64,000 nucleotides of DNA from Alteromonas sp. 5E99-2 (lineage in GTDB: Bacteria; Pseudomonadota; Gammaproteobacteria; Enterobacterales; Alteromonadaceae): the NCBI RefSeq assembly GCF_017368475.1, contig NZ_JAFNJE010000006.1, positions 124,001 through 188,000 of the forward strand. The letters run 5' to 3'. Positions 25,807-34,562 of this stretch are shown piece by piece (positions within the stretch are counted from its first letter, which is position 1; every line of letters starts with the position of its first letter). Position numbers and translations under genes: made by a program. The notes below the pieces were generated by a model that saw only the letters and a list, made by a program, of their open reading frames with translations, searched no databases and was not told the origin of the DNA.

Positions 25807-27413
25807 TAATTAATATCCTGTGTTGTTAAGGTGTTAGTTATAAGTGAAGAGACTAACCCTTTCCCATCGCTACGAGGGTCAGATTCAGCCTCAAGATCTT
25901 CGTTATTTGTTTGAATGATTGCGCCTGCATGGCCCATTAATTCATTTTTAGCGTCGATTACCGCAATATCATGGCCCAATGCCCCTAGCTCATCCCCTAC
26001 GTAATCAGCTAAATCTCTTTCTAACTTCAAGTTGTTGGATTCATCACCCCATGTTCTGCCTAACAACCACCGCCCTAAACGAATTGATTCCTCTAAAGGT
26101 TGTTGGTGGTATACATGACGGGCAAAAATTGCCGCTTGTGTTTGTGGCTGGCCTTCACCGCCCATAGTGCCATACGCAATGCGACGCCCATCGTTTAGCT
26201 CGGCAAACGCTGGGTTAAGAGTATGAAACGGGGTTAATCCTGGAACTAAATACTGAGGGTGATTAGGGTCGAGAGAAAACGAAGTACCGCGATTATTCCA
26301 CACTATTCCGGTAGATGGGCTAACCACCCCACTTCCAAATTCCCAGTACAAGCTTTGAATATAGCTGACCATTCTTCCTTTGCTATCACATGCCGCCATC
26401 CAAACGGTGTCGCCATGTGCGGCTTTATGAGGCCAAGGCGCCGCTTTTTCCACGGATATCTCAGATGCCAGCGTATCTAAATAGCTGTCTTCTAGAAGTT
26501 CATTCAAGTTTTTGCTTAAACGAGACGGATCGGTAACGTATTGGTTACGTAAAATAAAGGCTTTTTTCGTACATTCCACCAGCAAGTGTACATTGTCTGC
26601 ATCAGATTTCGCTTTATGTACAACACGGTCGTATAAGGCCAATATAATTAAAGAGGCTATGCCTTGGGTGGGTGCGGGCAAGTTGTAAAGTGTGCCTTTG
26701 CTTATTTCAACATTTAACGGCTCAACGAATTCAGCCTTGTAGGATTCAAAATCCTGTAAGCGAATGGGCGAGCCCGCTTCTGCCAAATCATTGGCTAGCA
26801 TTTTTGCAATTTCGCCGTGATAAAAATCGTTTAACCCATTTTCCGCTAGGGTTTTCAGTGTTTTGGCAAGCTTCGGTAATTTAATCACCTTACCTTTTTT
26901 TAACGCTTTTTCTTTTATCAAAAACTGCTCAAAACCTTCGCCACTGGCCATTTCATCAAAGGTTTTAAAACTTGCATCAGATAAGCTTTGAGTAACTTCT
27001 ATGCCCCATTCTGCCTGATTAATGGCTGTATCAAGTAACTTTGATAACGCTATAGGGTCTTGCCATTGACGACTTAAGGTTAATGCTTTTTCCCAGCCTG
27101 CCACAGCGCCAGCCATAGTTAAGGCGGCTTTAGGCCCACGACTGGGGATCCCTTGCATACCTTGATAAAAACCGGCGTTGGCACCCTGTGCCGCGCAGCC
27201 ACTCGCATCAATAGCCACAGGGGTTTTACCCGGTTCGCTAATTAACCAAAAACCGTCTCCGCCTAACCCATTCATGTGAGGGTATTCAACAGCGATTGAC
27301 GCAGCGGCTGCAACCATAGCTTCTATGGCCGTTCCGCCTTCTTCTAAAATATGTAATCCGGCTTGGGACGCAGCAAAATGCGGAGCCGTAAATGCGACTT
27401 GATCATTGTTCAT
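25806..27413 (-). CDS. hpxW: Gamma-glutamyltransferase homologue, probable oxamate amidohydrolase (HpxW-like)
   Basis: The 535-residue Ntn-hydrolase would self-cleave before Thr336 (HGDTVWMAAC) into two chains. GGT-fold motifs include MNGLGGDGFWLI, LPAPTQGIASL and the C-terminal GGEGQPQTQA. There is no signal peptide, unlike true gamma-glutamyltransferases, and the neighbours make oxalurate. The Klebsiella homologue HpxW hydrolyses oxamate to oxalate and ammonia; I assign this by family and context. It lies 6 bp after the amidase gene. Confidence 0.8.
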   Translation of the reverse strand: MNNDQVAFTAPHFAASQAGLHILEEGGTAIEAMVAAAASIAVEYPHMNGLGGDGFWLISEPGKTPVAIDASGCAAQGANAGFYQGMQGIPSRGPKAALTMAGAVAGWEKALTLSRQWQDPIALSKLLDTAINQAEWGIEVTQSLSDASFKTFDEMASGEGFEQFLIKEKALKKGKVIKLPKLAKTLKTLAENGLNDFYHGEIAKMLANDLAEAGSPIRLQDFESYKAEFVEPLNVEISKGTLYNLPAPTQGIASLIILALYDRVVHKAKSDADNVHLLVECTKKAFILRNQYVTDPSRLSKNLNELLEDSYLDTLASEISVEKAAPWPHKAAHGDTVWMAACDSKGRMVSYIQSLYWEFGSGVVSPSTGIVWNNRGTSFSLDPNHPQYLVPGLTPFHTLNPAFAELNDGRRIAYGTMGGEGQPQTQAAIFARHVYHQQPLEESIRLGRWLLGRTWGDESNNLKLERDLADYVGDELGALGHDIAVIDAKNELMGHAGAIIQTNNEDLEAESDPRSDGKGLVSSLITNTLTTQDIN

Positions 27414-27419
27414 AGTTCT

Positions 27420-28628
27420 TTATTCCGCTCTTTGTTCACACAGTACTTTCGCGAAACGTATTAATTGCAGATCAGAATGCTTTGGACCAATAAGCGATAA
27501 ACCACAAGGCGCACCGTCTTCCTCAAACAATGGAAGGTGCAACTGAGGTAGTCCGGCAAGACCTGCAATAGACGTTAGCGTCAGTAAGTTCGTTCTATAC
27601 TCAGCCAACTCCGCTGAAGACGAAGTCAGTAAAGGGGCAATCCCTGGCGTAGTCGGTACTACAAGACAATCAAACTCCTGAAACACAGAGTTTACTACGC
27701 TAACAAGGGCATTTTGTATTTTTTTCGCACCATCAATTTCTGGCAAAGTCAGGGCTTTACAGGCATTAAATCGGCTATTGATATCGTCGGCAAAATCAGG
27801 CTTGTGGTTTTCAATCCACTCGCCGTGTTGTTGCCATATTTCTGCGCCTTGCAGTATACGAAACGCGTTAGACAATTCGGGTAACAAAGGCAACAAATCA
27901 TCATTTAGCGCGACATTGTGGGCATTGTTCCAAGCAACAATGTGCTGCTGGTGTGACGCCAATTTCACGATATCAGTACAAGAGCACAAACGCATATCTG
28001 CGCTTTCTTCTGCACTTTTTTCTGTACTTTCTTCTGTATCATCACTAAACAACACATTAGCGGCTTGCTCCATTTCTTCAATGGAGCGAGTTAGCCATCC
28101 CACAGTGTCAAACGAAGGCGCTAGTCCAACCATGTCATCAGTGCTAATTCGCCCATGGGTTGGGCGCAAACCAAACAAGTTATTATAGCTGGCAGGCACT
28201 CGTATAGAGCCACCCGTATCTGTGCCTAAACCAATATCAGCAAGGTGCGACGACACTGCAACAGCAGAACCACTGGACGAACCGCCCGGAAGCCGCTGTG
28301 GCGTAACTGGGTTTGTGGGTGTTCCATAATGTTTATTTTGGCCATTTAAGCTATATGCAAGTTCGTCGGTAATGGTCTTACCTACAAATTTAGCGCCCGC
28401 TTTTAGCAAGCGTTCCACGGCCTCATTGGTTTGATTAGGTATGTCGTGGCTTGCTAACCACTCGGGGTTTCCCGCACTGGTAGGTATTCCAGCAATATGA
28501 AATAAGTCTTTTACCGCCAAACGCAAAGGCGACAATGTTCCTGCGCTTTCGCGAACACTCTCAGCCCCGTGAATACCATCAACGGGCATAAATGGGCTTA
28601 CGCCACTAGACGAATGAATATCTGACAT
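27420..28628 (-). CDS. Amidase signature enzyme, candidate oxalurate amidohydrolase
   Basis: The 402-residue enzyme has the amidase Ser-Ser-Lys triad: K40 in LAVKDLF, S117 in LPGGSSSGS and S141 in TGGSIRVP. It is shorter than most amidases (about 450-480). It contains an unusual acidic low-complexity stretch rich in Glu/Ser at about residues 196-213. It is the first gene of the ureidoglycine/oxalurate operon. In Klebsiella an AtzE-like amidase (HpxY) is encoded beside HpxW. By analogy this one may cleave oxalurate to oxamate, but no HpxX or HpxZ partner is seen. Confidence 0.78.
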   Translation of the reverse strand: MSDIHSSSGVSPFMPVDGIHGAESVRESAGTLSPLRLAVKDLFHIAGIPTSAGNPEWLASHDIPNQTNEAVERLLKAGAKFVGKTITDELAYSLNGQNKHYGTPTNPVTPQRLPGGSSSGSAVAVSSHLADIGLGTDTGGSIRVPASYNNLFGLRPTHGRISTDDMVGLAPSFDTVGWLTRSIEEMEQAANVLFSDDTEESTEKSAEESADMRLCSCTDIVKLASHQQHIVAWNNAHNVALNDDLLPLLPELSNAFRILQGAEIWQQHGEWIENHKPDFADDINSRFNACKALTLPEIDGAKKIQNALVSVVNSVFQEFDCLVVPTTPGIAPLLTSSSAELAEYRTNLLTLTSIAGLAGLPQLHLPLFEEDGAPCGLSLIGPKHSDLQLIRFAKVLCEQRAE

Positions 28629-28675
28629 AACAATCCAACAAACAAAAGAAGAGTAAAAGGAGAACCACAGACAAC

Positions 28676-28704
28676 ATGAAACATTTGTTTCACTATTTTG
28701 TCAA
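28676..28704 (-). promoter_or_regulatory. Predicted sigma70 promoter of the amidase-hpxW-pucG operon
   Basis: On the minus strand TTGACA (28704-28699) and TTTCAT (28681-28676) are separated by exactly 17 bp and point toward the amidase gene. The -10 match is 4 of 6. Operator arms overlap both elements. Confidence 0.6.
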
Positions 28705-28720
28705 GTGAAACAAATGAAAC
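28677..28720. promoter_or_regulatory. Inverted operator pair, probably for the RpiR-type regulator
   Basis: TGAAACATTTGTTTCA (28677-28692) is itself a near-palindrome. GTGAAACAAATGAAAC (28705-28720) pairs with the first arm over 13 of 16 positions. The pair covers the predicted promoter and sits between the RpiR gene and the operon, so binding would repress or remodel transcription. Confidence 0.65.
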
Positions 28721-28739
28721 AATTTAATAAATTCAAAAC

Positions 28740-29570
28740 TTAACTTAGCTCGTCGAGTTCTTTATATAAGGTTGAGATTTGCTGGCTTCTCGCTGAACCT
28801 GTATCACCGCTAAGCTGATAAGCTTGATTACACAACAAGGATACAACCGCCATAGGCGCCGCGTAGCTGTCGAACGCTTGCGCTTGGCCCAGCTGACATA
28901 CAATAACGTCTTGCACGTGTTGTCGATAAATTTGTCCACCGGGCTCGGTAATCAATAAGGTGTTTTTATTGGGTAACGCGTTGATGAGTTTTTCAAAAAT
29001 TTTAGGGCGACGGCGAAGACCAAAAACAATCACGTAGTCATTTGAACCGATATCGATGAGGTCTTCAGCTAAGGTTTGCCCTGATTTTGGCAAGAGTTCC
29101 ACGTCGTTTCTGATCTGAGTTAGCTGTTGGCGTAAACTTAACGCCAGCGGATACGAGGTTCTAGCGCCAATCACAAACACCTTTTTCGCATTAATTATGC
29201 GCTGAGCAATATCAGCAATATCTTGGGTGTTAATAGCGGCTAAGGTAGTGCTTACGTTTTCTAACTCTTGTTCAAGGGTTGCCGCCAAACTTGACGGATT
29301 AGCAATAGGCACGCCCTGCTCTCGTTGTTTTAACACAAACGCTTTTACATCTTGATGAGAGTTAAACCCCAATTGCTGGAAGAATCGACTTACCGAAGCT
29401 TTAGACGTTCCCACTTTTTCTGCGATTTGTTTCACCGACAAGGTCACAGCAGCAAGGGGATTTTGCTGCATATAATCAGCAACCTGCCTTGCAGAAGGTG
29501 CAAGCTGGCTATAATTATTCTTAATCTTTTCAGAAAAATTTACGCTAGTATCTTCGCTGTGTTTACCCAA
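28740..29570 (-). CDS. MurR/RpiR family transcriptional regulator
   Basis: The 276-residue protein has an N-terminal HTH domain (LAAVTLSVKQIAEKVGTSKASVSRFFQQLGF, about 33-65) and a C-terminal SIS domain (about 105-250: VFVIGARTSYPLALSLRQQLTQI). SIS domains of this family usually bind sugar phosphates. Here the gene is directly upstream of the oxalurate operon in the same direction, which suggests a purine-breakdown intermediate as effector, as seen for some hpx-linked RpiR proteins. The operator candidate at 28677 lies between the two. Confidence 0.88.
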   Translation of the reverse strand: MGKHSEDTSVNFSEKIKNNYSQLAPSARQVADYMQQNPLAAVTLSVKQIAEKVGTSKASVSRFFQQLGFNSHQDVKAFVLKQREQGVPIANPSSLAATLEQELENVSTTLAAINTQDIADIAQRIINAKKVFVIGARTSYPLALSLRQQLTQIRNDVELLPKSGQTLAEDLIDIGSNDYVIVFGLRRRPKIFEKLINALPNKNTLLITEPGGQIYRQHVQDVIVCQLGQAQAFDSYAAPMAVVSLLCNQAYQLSGDTGSARSQQISTLYKELDELS

Positions 29571-29658
29571 AATAAAAGTGTCTCGTTATTATCAGCTAAT
29601 TCAAGTTATGGGCTAAAGCCTACCGTGAATAACCTAAACTTCACAAGTAAGACGCTTA

Positions 29659-29697
29659 TTTTACTTTACACTGCCGCTTTTAACTTTACACTGCCGC
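29659..29697. repeat. Short tandem duplication at the end of the LRAT-like gene
   Basis: ACTTTACACTGCCGC occurs twice, 5 bp apart, one copy covering the stop codon of the LRAT-like gene. It looks like a recent slip duplication. Confidence 0.5.
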
Positions 29698-30207
29698 AGG
29701 AAGCCAATAAATAGGCTGACCAAAATGGTCGCTTAAAAAATGATTCAGCTCGGTGAAGGTAGTAATACCTTGGTCAGTACCAGACAAACATTCAGCAACA
29801 AAGCGATTGCAGTTATTTTTTACCACATGATAATCGCGATATTCATACAGTTTAGACACAGCGCGTTGCATTAGTGTGTTATCGGTAAGAGGCGTGTTAT
29901 TGCAATCACAGGCTACATAAATCGTATTGCCGCTTCGGTCATGAGTAAACCTTGAGGGGGAAATCCCTCGAATTAACCCAGTGCCTTGCAGTTCAATTAC
30001 GTTGCCGTCTACCCAGATGCCAGAATGCTCAAACATTTCATAGACATCGCAGCACACAATGCCGCCGGTTTGAGGCTCTACAGTGAATTTACTTTCACCG
30101 GGAAACGCGCCCACAATGCCATTTTTTCTGTCATTGTGTTTCGATATTTGATTACTTGCGTACGCCGCTGCAATACCAGCACCTAAAACAATAAGAGGTA
30201 ATGCCAA
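29686..30207 (-). CDS. LRAT-domain (NlpC/P60-like) protein with N-terminal anchor
   Basis: The 173-residue protein begins with a hydrophobic segment (about 1-18, LPLIVLGAGIAAAYA) that could be a signal anchor. It then has the circularly permuted papain-like pattern of lecithin-retinol-acyltransferase proteins: a His in FEHSGIWVDGNVIEL and a Cys in KNNCNRFVAECL. The family contains acyltransferases and amidases; the substrate is unknown. The frame opens further upstream, but AGGAG with 7-bp spacing selects a TTG start at 30207. Confidence 0.7.
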   Translation of the reverse strand: MALPLIVLGAGIAAAYASNQISKHNDRKNGIVGAFPGESKFTVEPQTGGIVCCDVYEMFEHSGIWVDGNVIELQGTGLIRGISPSRFTHDRSGNTIYVACDCNNTPLTDNTLMQRAVSKLYEYRDYHVVKNNCNRFVAECLSGTDQGITTFTELNHFLSDHFGQPIYWLPAAV

Positions 30208-30330
30208 AACAATTCTCCTGTGTGAATACACCAAGTGTTAAATTAACTGGCTAATTTCGCAAACCTTAAATTGTAAGAAAATGCGATATGCGATACTCTG
30301 ACAGCCCCGTAAAATAAGAATTTTTTAACC

Positions 30331-31551
30331 ATGAGAGCTGTTGATAAATCAAATAAGTTAGACAATGTATGTTATGACATTCGCGGGCCCATAGCGGCGC
30401 GAGCCCGCCAAATGGAAGAAGAAGGTCATCGTATTCTAAAACTTAATATTGGTAACCCGGCTCCTTTTGGTTTTGACGCCCCAGACGATATTCTAAAAGA
30501 CGTCATTCATAACTTGCCTACGTCTCAAGGCTATTCAGATTCCACAGGCATTTATGCAGCCAGAGTTGCCGTTATGCAGTATTACCAACAAAAGAACCTT
30601 AAAGGCATTGATATCAATGATGTTTTTATAGGTAATGGCGTTAGTGAAATGATTATGATGGCAATGCAAGCATTGCTAAATCACGGTGACGAAGTGCTTA
30701 TTCCAAGCCCAGATTACCCACTTTGGACGGCCGCAGTAAGCTTATCTTCAGGTACGCCTGTGCATTACCGCTGCGATGAACAAGCGGGTTGGTTCCCTGA
30801 TATTGCGGACATAAAAAGTAAAATTACCTCAAACACAAAAGCCATTGTGCTGATAAACCCCAATAACCCAACCGGCGCAGTGTATAGCCCTGAGCTATTA
30901 AAAGAGGTTATTGAAGTGGCGAGAGAGCACAAGCTGGTTATTTTTTCAGACGAAATTTACGACAAAATACTCTACGACGAACACCAGCATACTTGCATTG
31001 CGTCTTTAGCTGACGATATTTTCATTGTGACCTTAGGCGGACTCTCCAAAAACTATCGCGTTGCTGGGTTTCGTGCGGGCTGGATGCTAGTCAGTGGTAA
31101 TAAACGCATTGCGAAAGGCTATATTGATGGGCTAAACATACTGTCTTCCATGCGTATGTGTGCCAATGTGCCTTGTCAAAGTGCAATACAAACTGCCTTA
31201 GGTGGATACCAAAGCATTAACGACCTCATTGTGGGTGATGGCAGATTGAAAGTGCAGCGCGATTTAGCTGCCGACCGTTTAAATCAAATCGACGGTATCA
31301 GCTGTGTTAAGCCCAAAGGCGCTATGTACTGCTTTGCCCGTGTAGACGAGAAGAAATTCAACATTCACGACGACCAAAAGATGATTTTCGATTTACTCAA
31401 CAAAGAGAAAATCTTATTGGTACATGGCAGTGCATTTAACCTAACCGATGGTTGCTATTTCAGGTTGGTATTCCTTCCACATACCGATGTATTAAAACCT
31501 GCATTGGACAAAATAGAGCACTTCTTTAATGGTTATCATCAGGTTCTTTAA
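30331..31551 (+). CDS. alaA: Glutamate-pyruvate aminotransferase AlaA
   Basis: The 406-residue fold-type I PLP enzyme makes alanine from pyruvate and glutamate. [56 protein letters not shown] and the PLP lysine K240 in [18 protein letters not shown] all match E. coli AlaA (YfbQ). Its stop codon overlaps the start of yfbR (TAATG), the same gene order as in E. coli. Confidence 0.95.
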   Translation: MRAVDKSNKLDNVCYDIRGPIAARARQMEEEGHRILKLNIGNPAPFGFDAPDDILKDVIHNLPTSQGYSDSTGIYAARVAVMQYYQQKNLKGIDINDVFIGNGVSEMIMMAMQALLNHGDEVLIPSPDYPLWTAAVSLSSGTPVHYRCDEQAGWFPDIADIKSKITSNTKAIVLINPNNPTGAVYSPELLKEVIEVAREHKLVIFSDEIYDKILYDEHQHTCIASLADDIFIVTLGGLSKNYRVAGFRAGWMLVSGNKRIAKGYIDGLNILSSMRMCANVPCQSAIQTALGGYQSINDLIVGDGRLKVQRDLAADRLNQIDGISCVKPKGAMYCFARVDEKKFNIHDDQKMIFDLLNKEKILLVHGSAFNLTDGCYFRLVFLPHTDVLKPALDKIEHFFNGYHQVL

Positions 31552-32156
31552 TGTCAGAAAATAGTCACTTTTTTGCTCACCTAGCCAGAATGAAATTAAT
31601 TCAACGCTGGCCGCTAATGCACAATGTTCGCACCGAAAATGTACAAGAGCACAGCTTGCAAGTGGGCATGGTTGCTCACGCATTAGCGCTAATAAAAAAC
31701 CGTTTTTTCGACGGTAATTTAAATGCTGACAGAATTGCCACATTAGCCCTATTTCACGATGTTTCAGAAGTTATTACCGGTGACCTTCCTACCCCTATTA
31801 AATATTCCAACCCTGCAATTAAGGAAGAATATAAAAAAATAGAAAAAATGGCGGAGCATCAGCTTATTGAAATGGCTCCCGAGGTATTTCGTGAAGACTA
31901 TGCCAAGTTAATCGACGGTCAACATCACTCAGAAGACGAAGCTTTTATCGTTAAAGCCGCCGATATATTGTGTGCTTATTTAAAAACCCTAGAAGAACTT
32001 AACGCAGGTAACCAAGAATTTAAACTAGCGAAAAAACGCCTAGATCGCATTTTAAAAGACTACCATTCACCCGAAGTCGACTACTTCTTAACTCGCTATG
32101 TACCGAGTTTCTCACTCAGCTTAGATGAAATAACCCAAGACGATCATCACGAATAA
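31551..32156 (+). CDS. yfbR: 5'-deoxynucleotidase YfbR
   Basis: The 201-residue HD-domain phosphohydrolase removes phosphate from dNMPs. HD ligands are visible in [35 protein letters not shown] and the Asp in [16 protein letters not shown]. Length and neighbour alaA match E. coli YfbR (199 aa). Translation is probably coupled to alaA. Confidence 0.95.
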   Translation: MSENSHFFAHLARMKLIQRWPLMHNVRTENVQEHSLQVGMVAHALALIKNRFFDGNLNADRIATLALFHDVSEVITGDLPTPIKYSNPAIKEEYKKIEKMAEHQLIEMAPEVFREDYAKLIDGQHHSEDEAFIVKAADILCAYLKTLEELNAGNQEFKLAKKRLDRILKDYHSPEVDYFLTRYVPSFSLSLDEITQDDHHE

Positions 32157-32531
32157 GCCTATACAGGCTTAACTTTTGTCATTAAGACCCTTCCCAAGCT
32201 CACACCACTTTACAAATCTGACAAGCACTAAACCCCTTGTCAGATTTGATAGAAGACAATATATTGAGAAGCTAAATAATTACTGCTAGTCAGTGGCATA
32301 ACTCTGACCAAGAGTATCTGTAAACCAGCCCAAGGCAAAGTAGTTAACAGATATTAAATACAAGCTTAGGTGTTGAGGCGTTAGTCGGAGCTATTTATTT
32401 TATAACCAAAAAGCGTTAAATAATATTTCTGACAAGGCATTGTAGTAGACTTGAGACTGTCGCCTATTTCGCTGAGCCCATTGATTTAACCAACAATTTC
32501 AAGCTTCTGAATGAGGCATTAGGCACTAATT
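32157..32531. other. Gene-free 375-bp stretch at the left edge of the cassette-like region
   Basis: No credible gene is seen. The right end (GGCATTAGGC at about 32514) resembles the right core of an integron attC site (GTTRRRY, one mismatch) and sits 10-20 bp before the next gene. Upstream, TATAACC followed by GCGTTAAAT at about 32400-32420 could be a decayed left arm, but the pairing is poor. Confidence 0.35.
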
Positions 32532-33224
32532 ATGATTTCAGGTTTGGGTTTCGGTTTACAAACTTTTTATTCAATTAAACACCTTAAAACATCTATATAT
32601 TTTGTTGAAAGAGCCAAGGAAATTGAATGTAGTTTAACTTCTAACACGGGCGAAGCGGTAGACATTTTACATTCATATGTTACTGGTGCGCTTTTTAGCT
32701 CTGTGGCTTTTTTGGAAGCTCTAGCAAATGAAATGTTTGCAGAAGCTAGTAAAAGTAACGGAGGCTGTTTCAACTCTTTGGAAACTGCAATCATTGATAA
32801 GATTTCAGATAGAGCTAACTCTAAAAAATTCGAACAGGTTAAAGTTCTTGATAAACTAAATTTACTACTTGAGCTTTGCGGTCATGACAAACTGACTAAA
32901 GGTGGCCCCCCATATCAACACACAAAGACTCTGATAGACATCAGAAATCAACTAATGCACTACAAAGCGTCATTTTTGGATATTGGGACTGAAGGAATGG
33001 TTCGCCCAGGCAGTTTTGGTTCAAGTGACCTAGCAAGATTTGTCAGAGGGCTTTTCCCAGATCGCAAAAACTTCAACAACGCTATTAGAAGTGATGGCTG
33101 GATTGGGTTTGGTTGCGCAAACTGGGCACTTAAGACTGCGCGCAATCACGCGGATTTAATACATGAAACCATTGGTATAGAACCATACTACAGCCACGTC
33201 ACTTCGAGAGTAAGATATGTGTAA
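32532..33224 (+). CDS. Hypothetical HEPN-like protein, cassette-type gene
   Basis: The 230-residue helical protein is not a family I can name. It has VAFLEALANEMFAEA in the first half and DIRNQLMHYK (about 139-148) in the second. The R-x5-H spacing there resembles the catalytic motif of HEPN RNases, which appear in toxin-antitoxin and phage-defence systems. The stop codon is followed at once by GCCATAC/AACGTTTCAAG, which looks like the left arm of an attC site, and an attC-like right core precedes it. This is the layout of an integron gene cassette. Confidence 0.55.
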   Translation: MISGLGFGLQTFYSIKHLKTSIYFVERAKEIECSLTSNTGEAVDILHSYVTGALFSSVAFLEALANEMFAEASKSNGGCFNSLETAIIDKISDRANSKKFEQVKVLDKLNLLLELCGHDKLTKGGPPYQHTKTLIDIRNQLMHYKASFLDIGTEGMVRPGSFGSSDLARFVRGLFPDRKNFNNAIRSDGWIGFGCANWALKTARNHADLIHETIGIEPYYSHVTSRVRYV

Positions 33225-33247
33225 GTGCCATACAAACGTTTCAAGTC

Positions 33248-33616
33248 GTGCGCTATCGTCCTTATGATTTACCGCCTGAGTTTAAAGAGCTTGGCCCCTC
33301 CTATCGTTGGGCACACCCGAAAGGGGTAAAGGAATGGATTAAAATGGAGCAAAAGTCTAGAGGTGATGAGATTCGGCATGGTCAAAAAGCGAAAAGCAAT
33401 ATTACATGGGAAAAAATTAGAGATGCTAATATTCCAATCTTTTTTATCGCAGGAGGAGCTGATTTATATCAACCGCCTTCAATGATGCGAGCAGCCGCTC
33501 GAGAAATACCTCACAGCAATACACTTGTGATCCCAGAAGCTGGCCACGCTGTTCAGTGGGAACAACCTGAATTATTTAATCATTCGGTTCTCAAGTTTTT
33601 AAATAAACACCGTTAA
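33248..33616 (+). pseudogene. 5'-truncated alpha/beta hydrolase
   Basis: The frame encodes only the C-terminal third of an alpha/beta hydrolase: the late Asp strand (IPIFFIAGGADLYQPPSM) and the catalytic His (VIPEAGHAVQWEQPELF). The nucleophile elbow (G-x-S-x-G) is absent. The only start is a GTG joined directly to an attC-like arm, so the gene was cut by recombination or deletion at about 33245. It is probably not functional. Confidence 0.7.
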
Positions 33617-33675
33617 ACTCCCTTGGGCGAGTTGAAGTTAATCAATTTTACGGTTTGAATATTGAGCAACAAATA

Positions 33676-33770
33676 CATTGGTTAAGTTGAGTTATTGGCT
33701 TACAGTGCGATATAGGAACTTCATTTTTTACTGATTTAGGCTTTTGGATAAATTCTACGGTCTCGTTATG
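33676..33770 (+). repeat. Diverged 95-bp repeat, copy 1 (attC-like)
   Basis: This stretch shares long identical blocks with 38018-38110, among them CATTGGTTAA, GCTTACAGTGC, GCTTTTGGATAAA and GTCTCGTT; I estimate about 75% identity by eye. It ends in CGTTATG, like the right end of many attC sites, and precedes a new gene. Confidence 0.6.
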
Positions 33771-33816
33771 TTCTGATGGCTAATAGCTTAATTCAATTCA
33801 CTATTGGAATTGTAAT

Positions 33817-34338
33817 ATGAAAATAGGCAATAAAGCTCTTGTTGAATTGATAGGCGTACTCACAGTAACCGCGTCGTTAGTTTTTGTTGGGATGCAATTA
33901 ATGTTAGATCGCAAGATAGCCACTGCGGAACAATATTTTAATCGCACCGAATCAGCCAAAGAAGACAGAAGGACCCTCCTTTTGAGTCCCGTATTTTATC
34001 AAGAAGTAGAAGATTGGTGGTCTACTGGAGAGAGACCAGAATACTGGAATGAAGAGTGGGAAATTGCGAAACAGCTAGACCAAGGAAAATATAGCGTTAC
34101 CACTTTGTATCACCGGATTGTAGAACTTCAACTCTCTATTTTAGGTTATGACAACGTTTATTTTCAGTATCAACAGGGACTTATTAACGAGGAATCTTGG
34201 CTGAATTTTCGAGCTCAAATAAAAAGCGGAATGATATATGACCCAGAGCTTACTAGAGCTGTCTATTTAAGGCATGCCAGAGCCACAATTAAGCCCATTA
34301 TCCAAGAAATTTCGGATGAAATTGATTCTGGGAAATGA
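33817..34338 (+). CDS. Hypothetical membrane-anchored protein
   Basis: The 173-residue protein starts with one membrane segment (about 9-28, LVELIGVLTVTASLVFVGMQLML). The rest is an acidic, Trp- and Tyr-rich helical domain (VEDWWSTGERPEYWNEEWEIA). I do not recognise it with confidence; similar one-TM proteins of unknown function are common in marine bacteria. It lies between two attC-like sites on the plus strand, so it may be a cassette gene. Confidence 0.55.
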   Translation: MKIGNKALVELIGVLTVTASLVFVGMQLMLDRKIATAEQYFNRTESAKEDRRTLLLSPVFYQEVEDWWSTGERPEYWNEEWEIAKQLDQGKYSVTTLYHRIVELQLSILGYDNVYFQYQQGLINEESWLNFRAQIKSGMIYDPELTRAVYLRHARATIKPIIQEISDEIDSGK

Positions 34339-34425
34339 GCTACTTCAAGATAATTGGACTCCCCACCACCATTACGCAACAGTGTGGTATTTATGTTTGA
34401 TTTTGAAGAATATTTTGTCCTTCAT

Positions 34426-34553
34426 GCATAACAGGTTATTATCCATATAATGCATAAACTCGGTTACAAGCTCGCTGTGACAAAATACGTGGGCGATGTC
34501 ACTTCGTTCCCATTACACTATAAAGATTACTGCCCGTTATAAAGAAGTTATGA
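34426..34553 (+). repeat. attC-like recombination site (putative)
   Basis: The outer arms GCATAAC (34426) and GTTATGA (34547) pair over 6 of 7 bases. An inner GTGACA/TGTCAC stem encloses AAATACGTGGGCG, with CTTCG nearby. The 128-bp length and imperfect palindrome fit integron attC sites. No integrase gene is in the window. Confidence 0.5.
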
Positions 34554-34562
34554 GGTAATAAC

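Noticed and set aside
25806-27413. Classical gamma-glutamyltranspeptidase
   Set aside because: The fold is right, but there is no signal peptide and the operon makes oxalurate; an oxamate amidohydrolase-like role fits better.
29716-29732. TGACCAAAATGGTC, a possible fourth RutR box
   Set aside because: The spacer is three or four bases instead of two and it lies inside the coding sequence of the LRAT-like gene, where the residues explain it.
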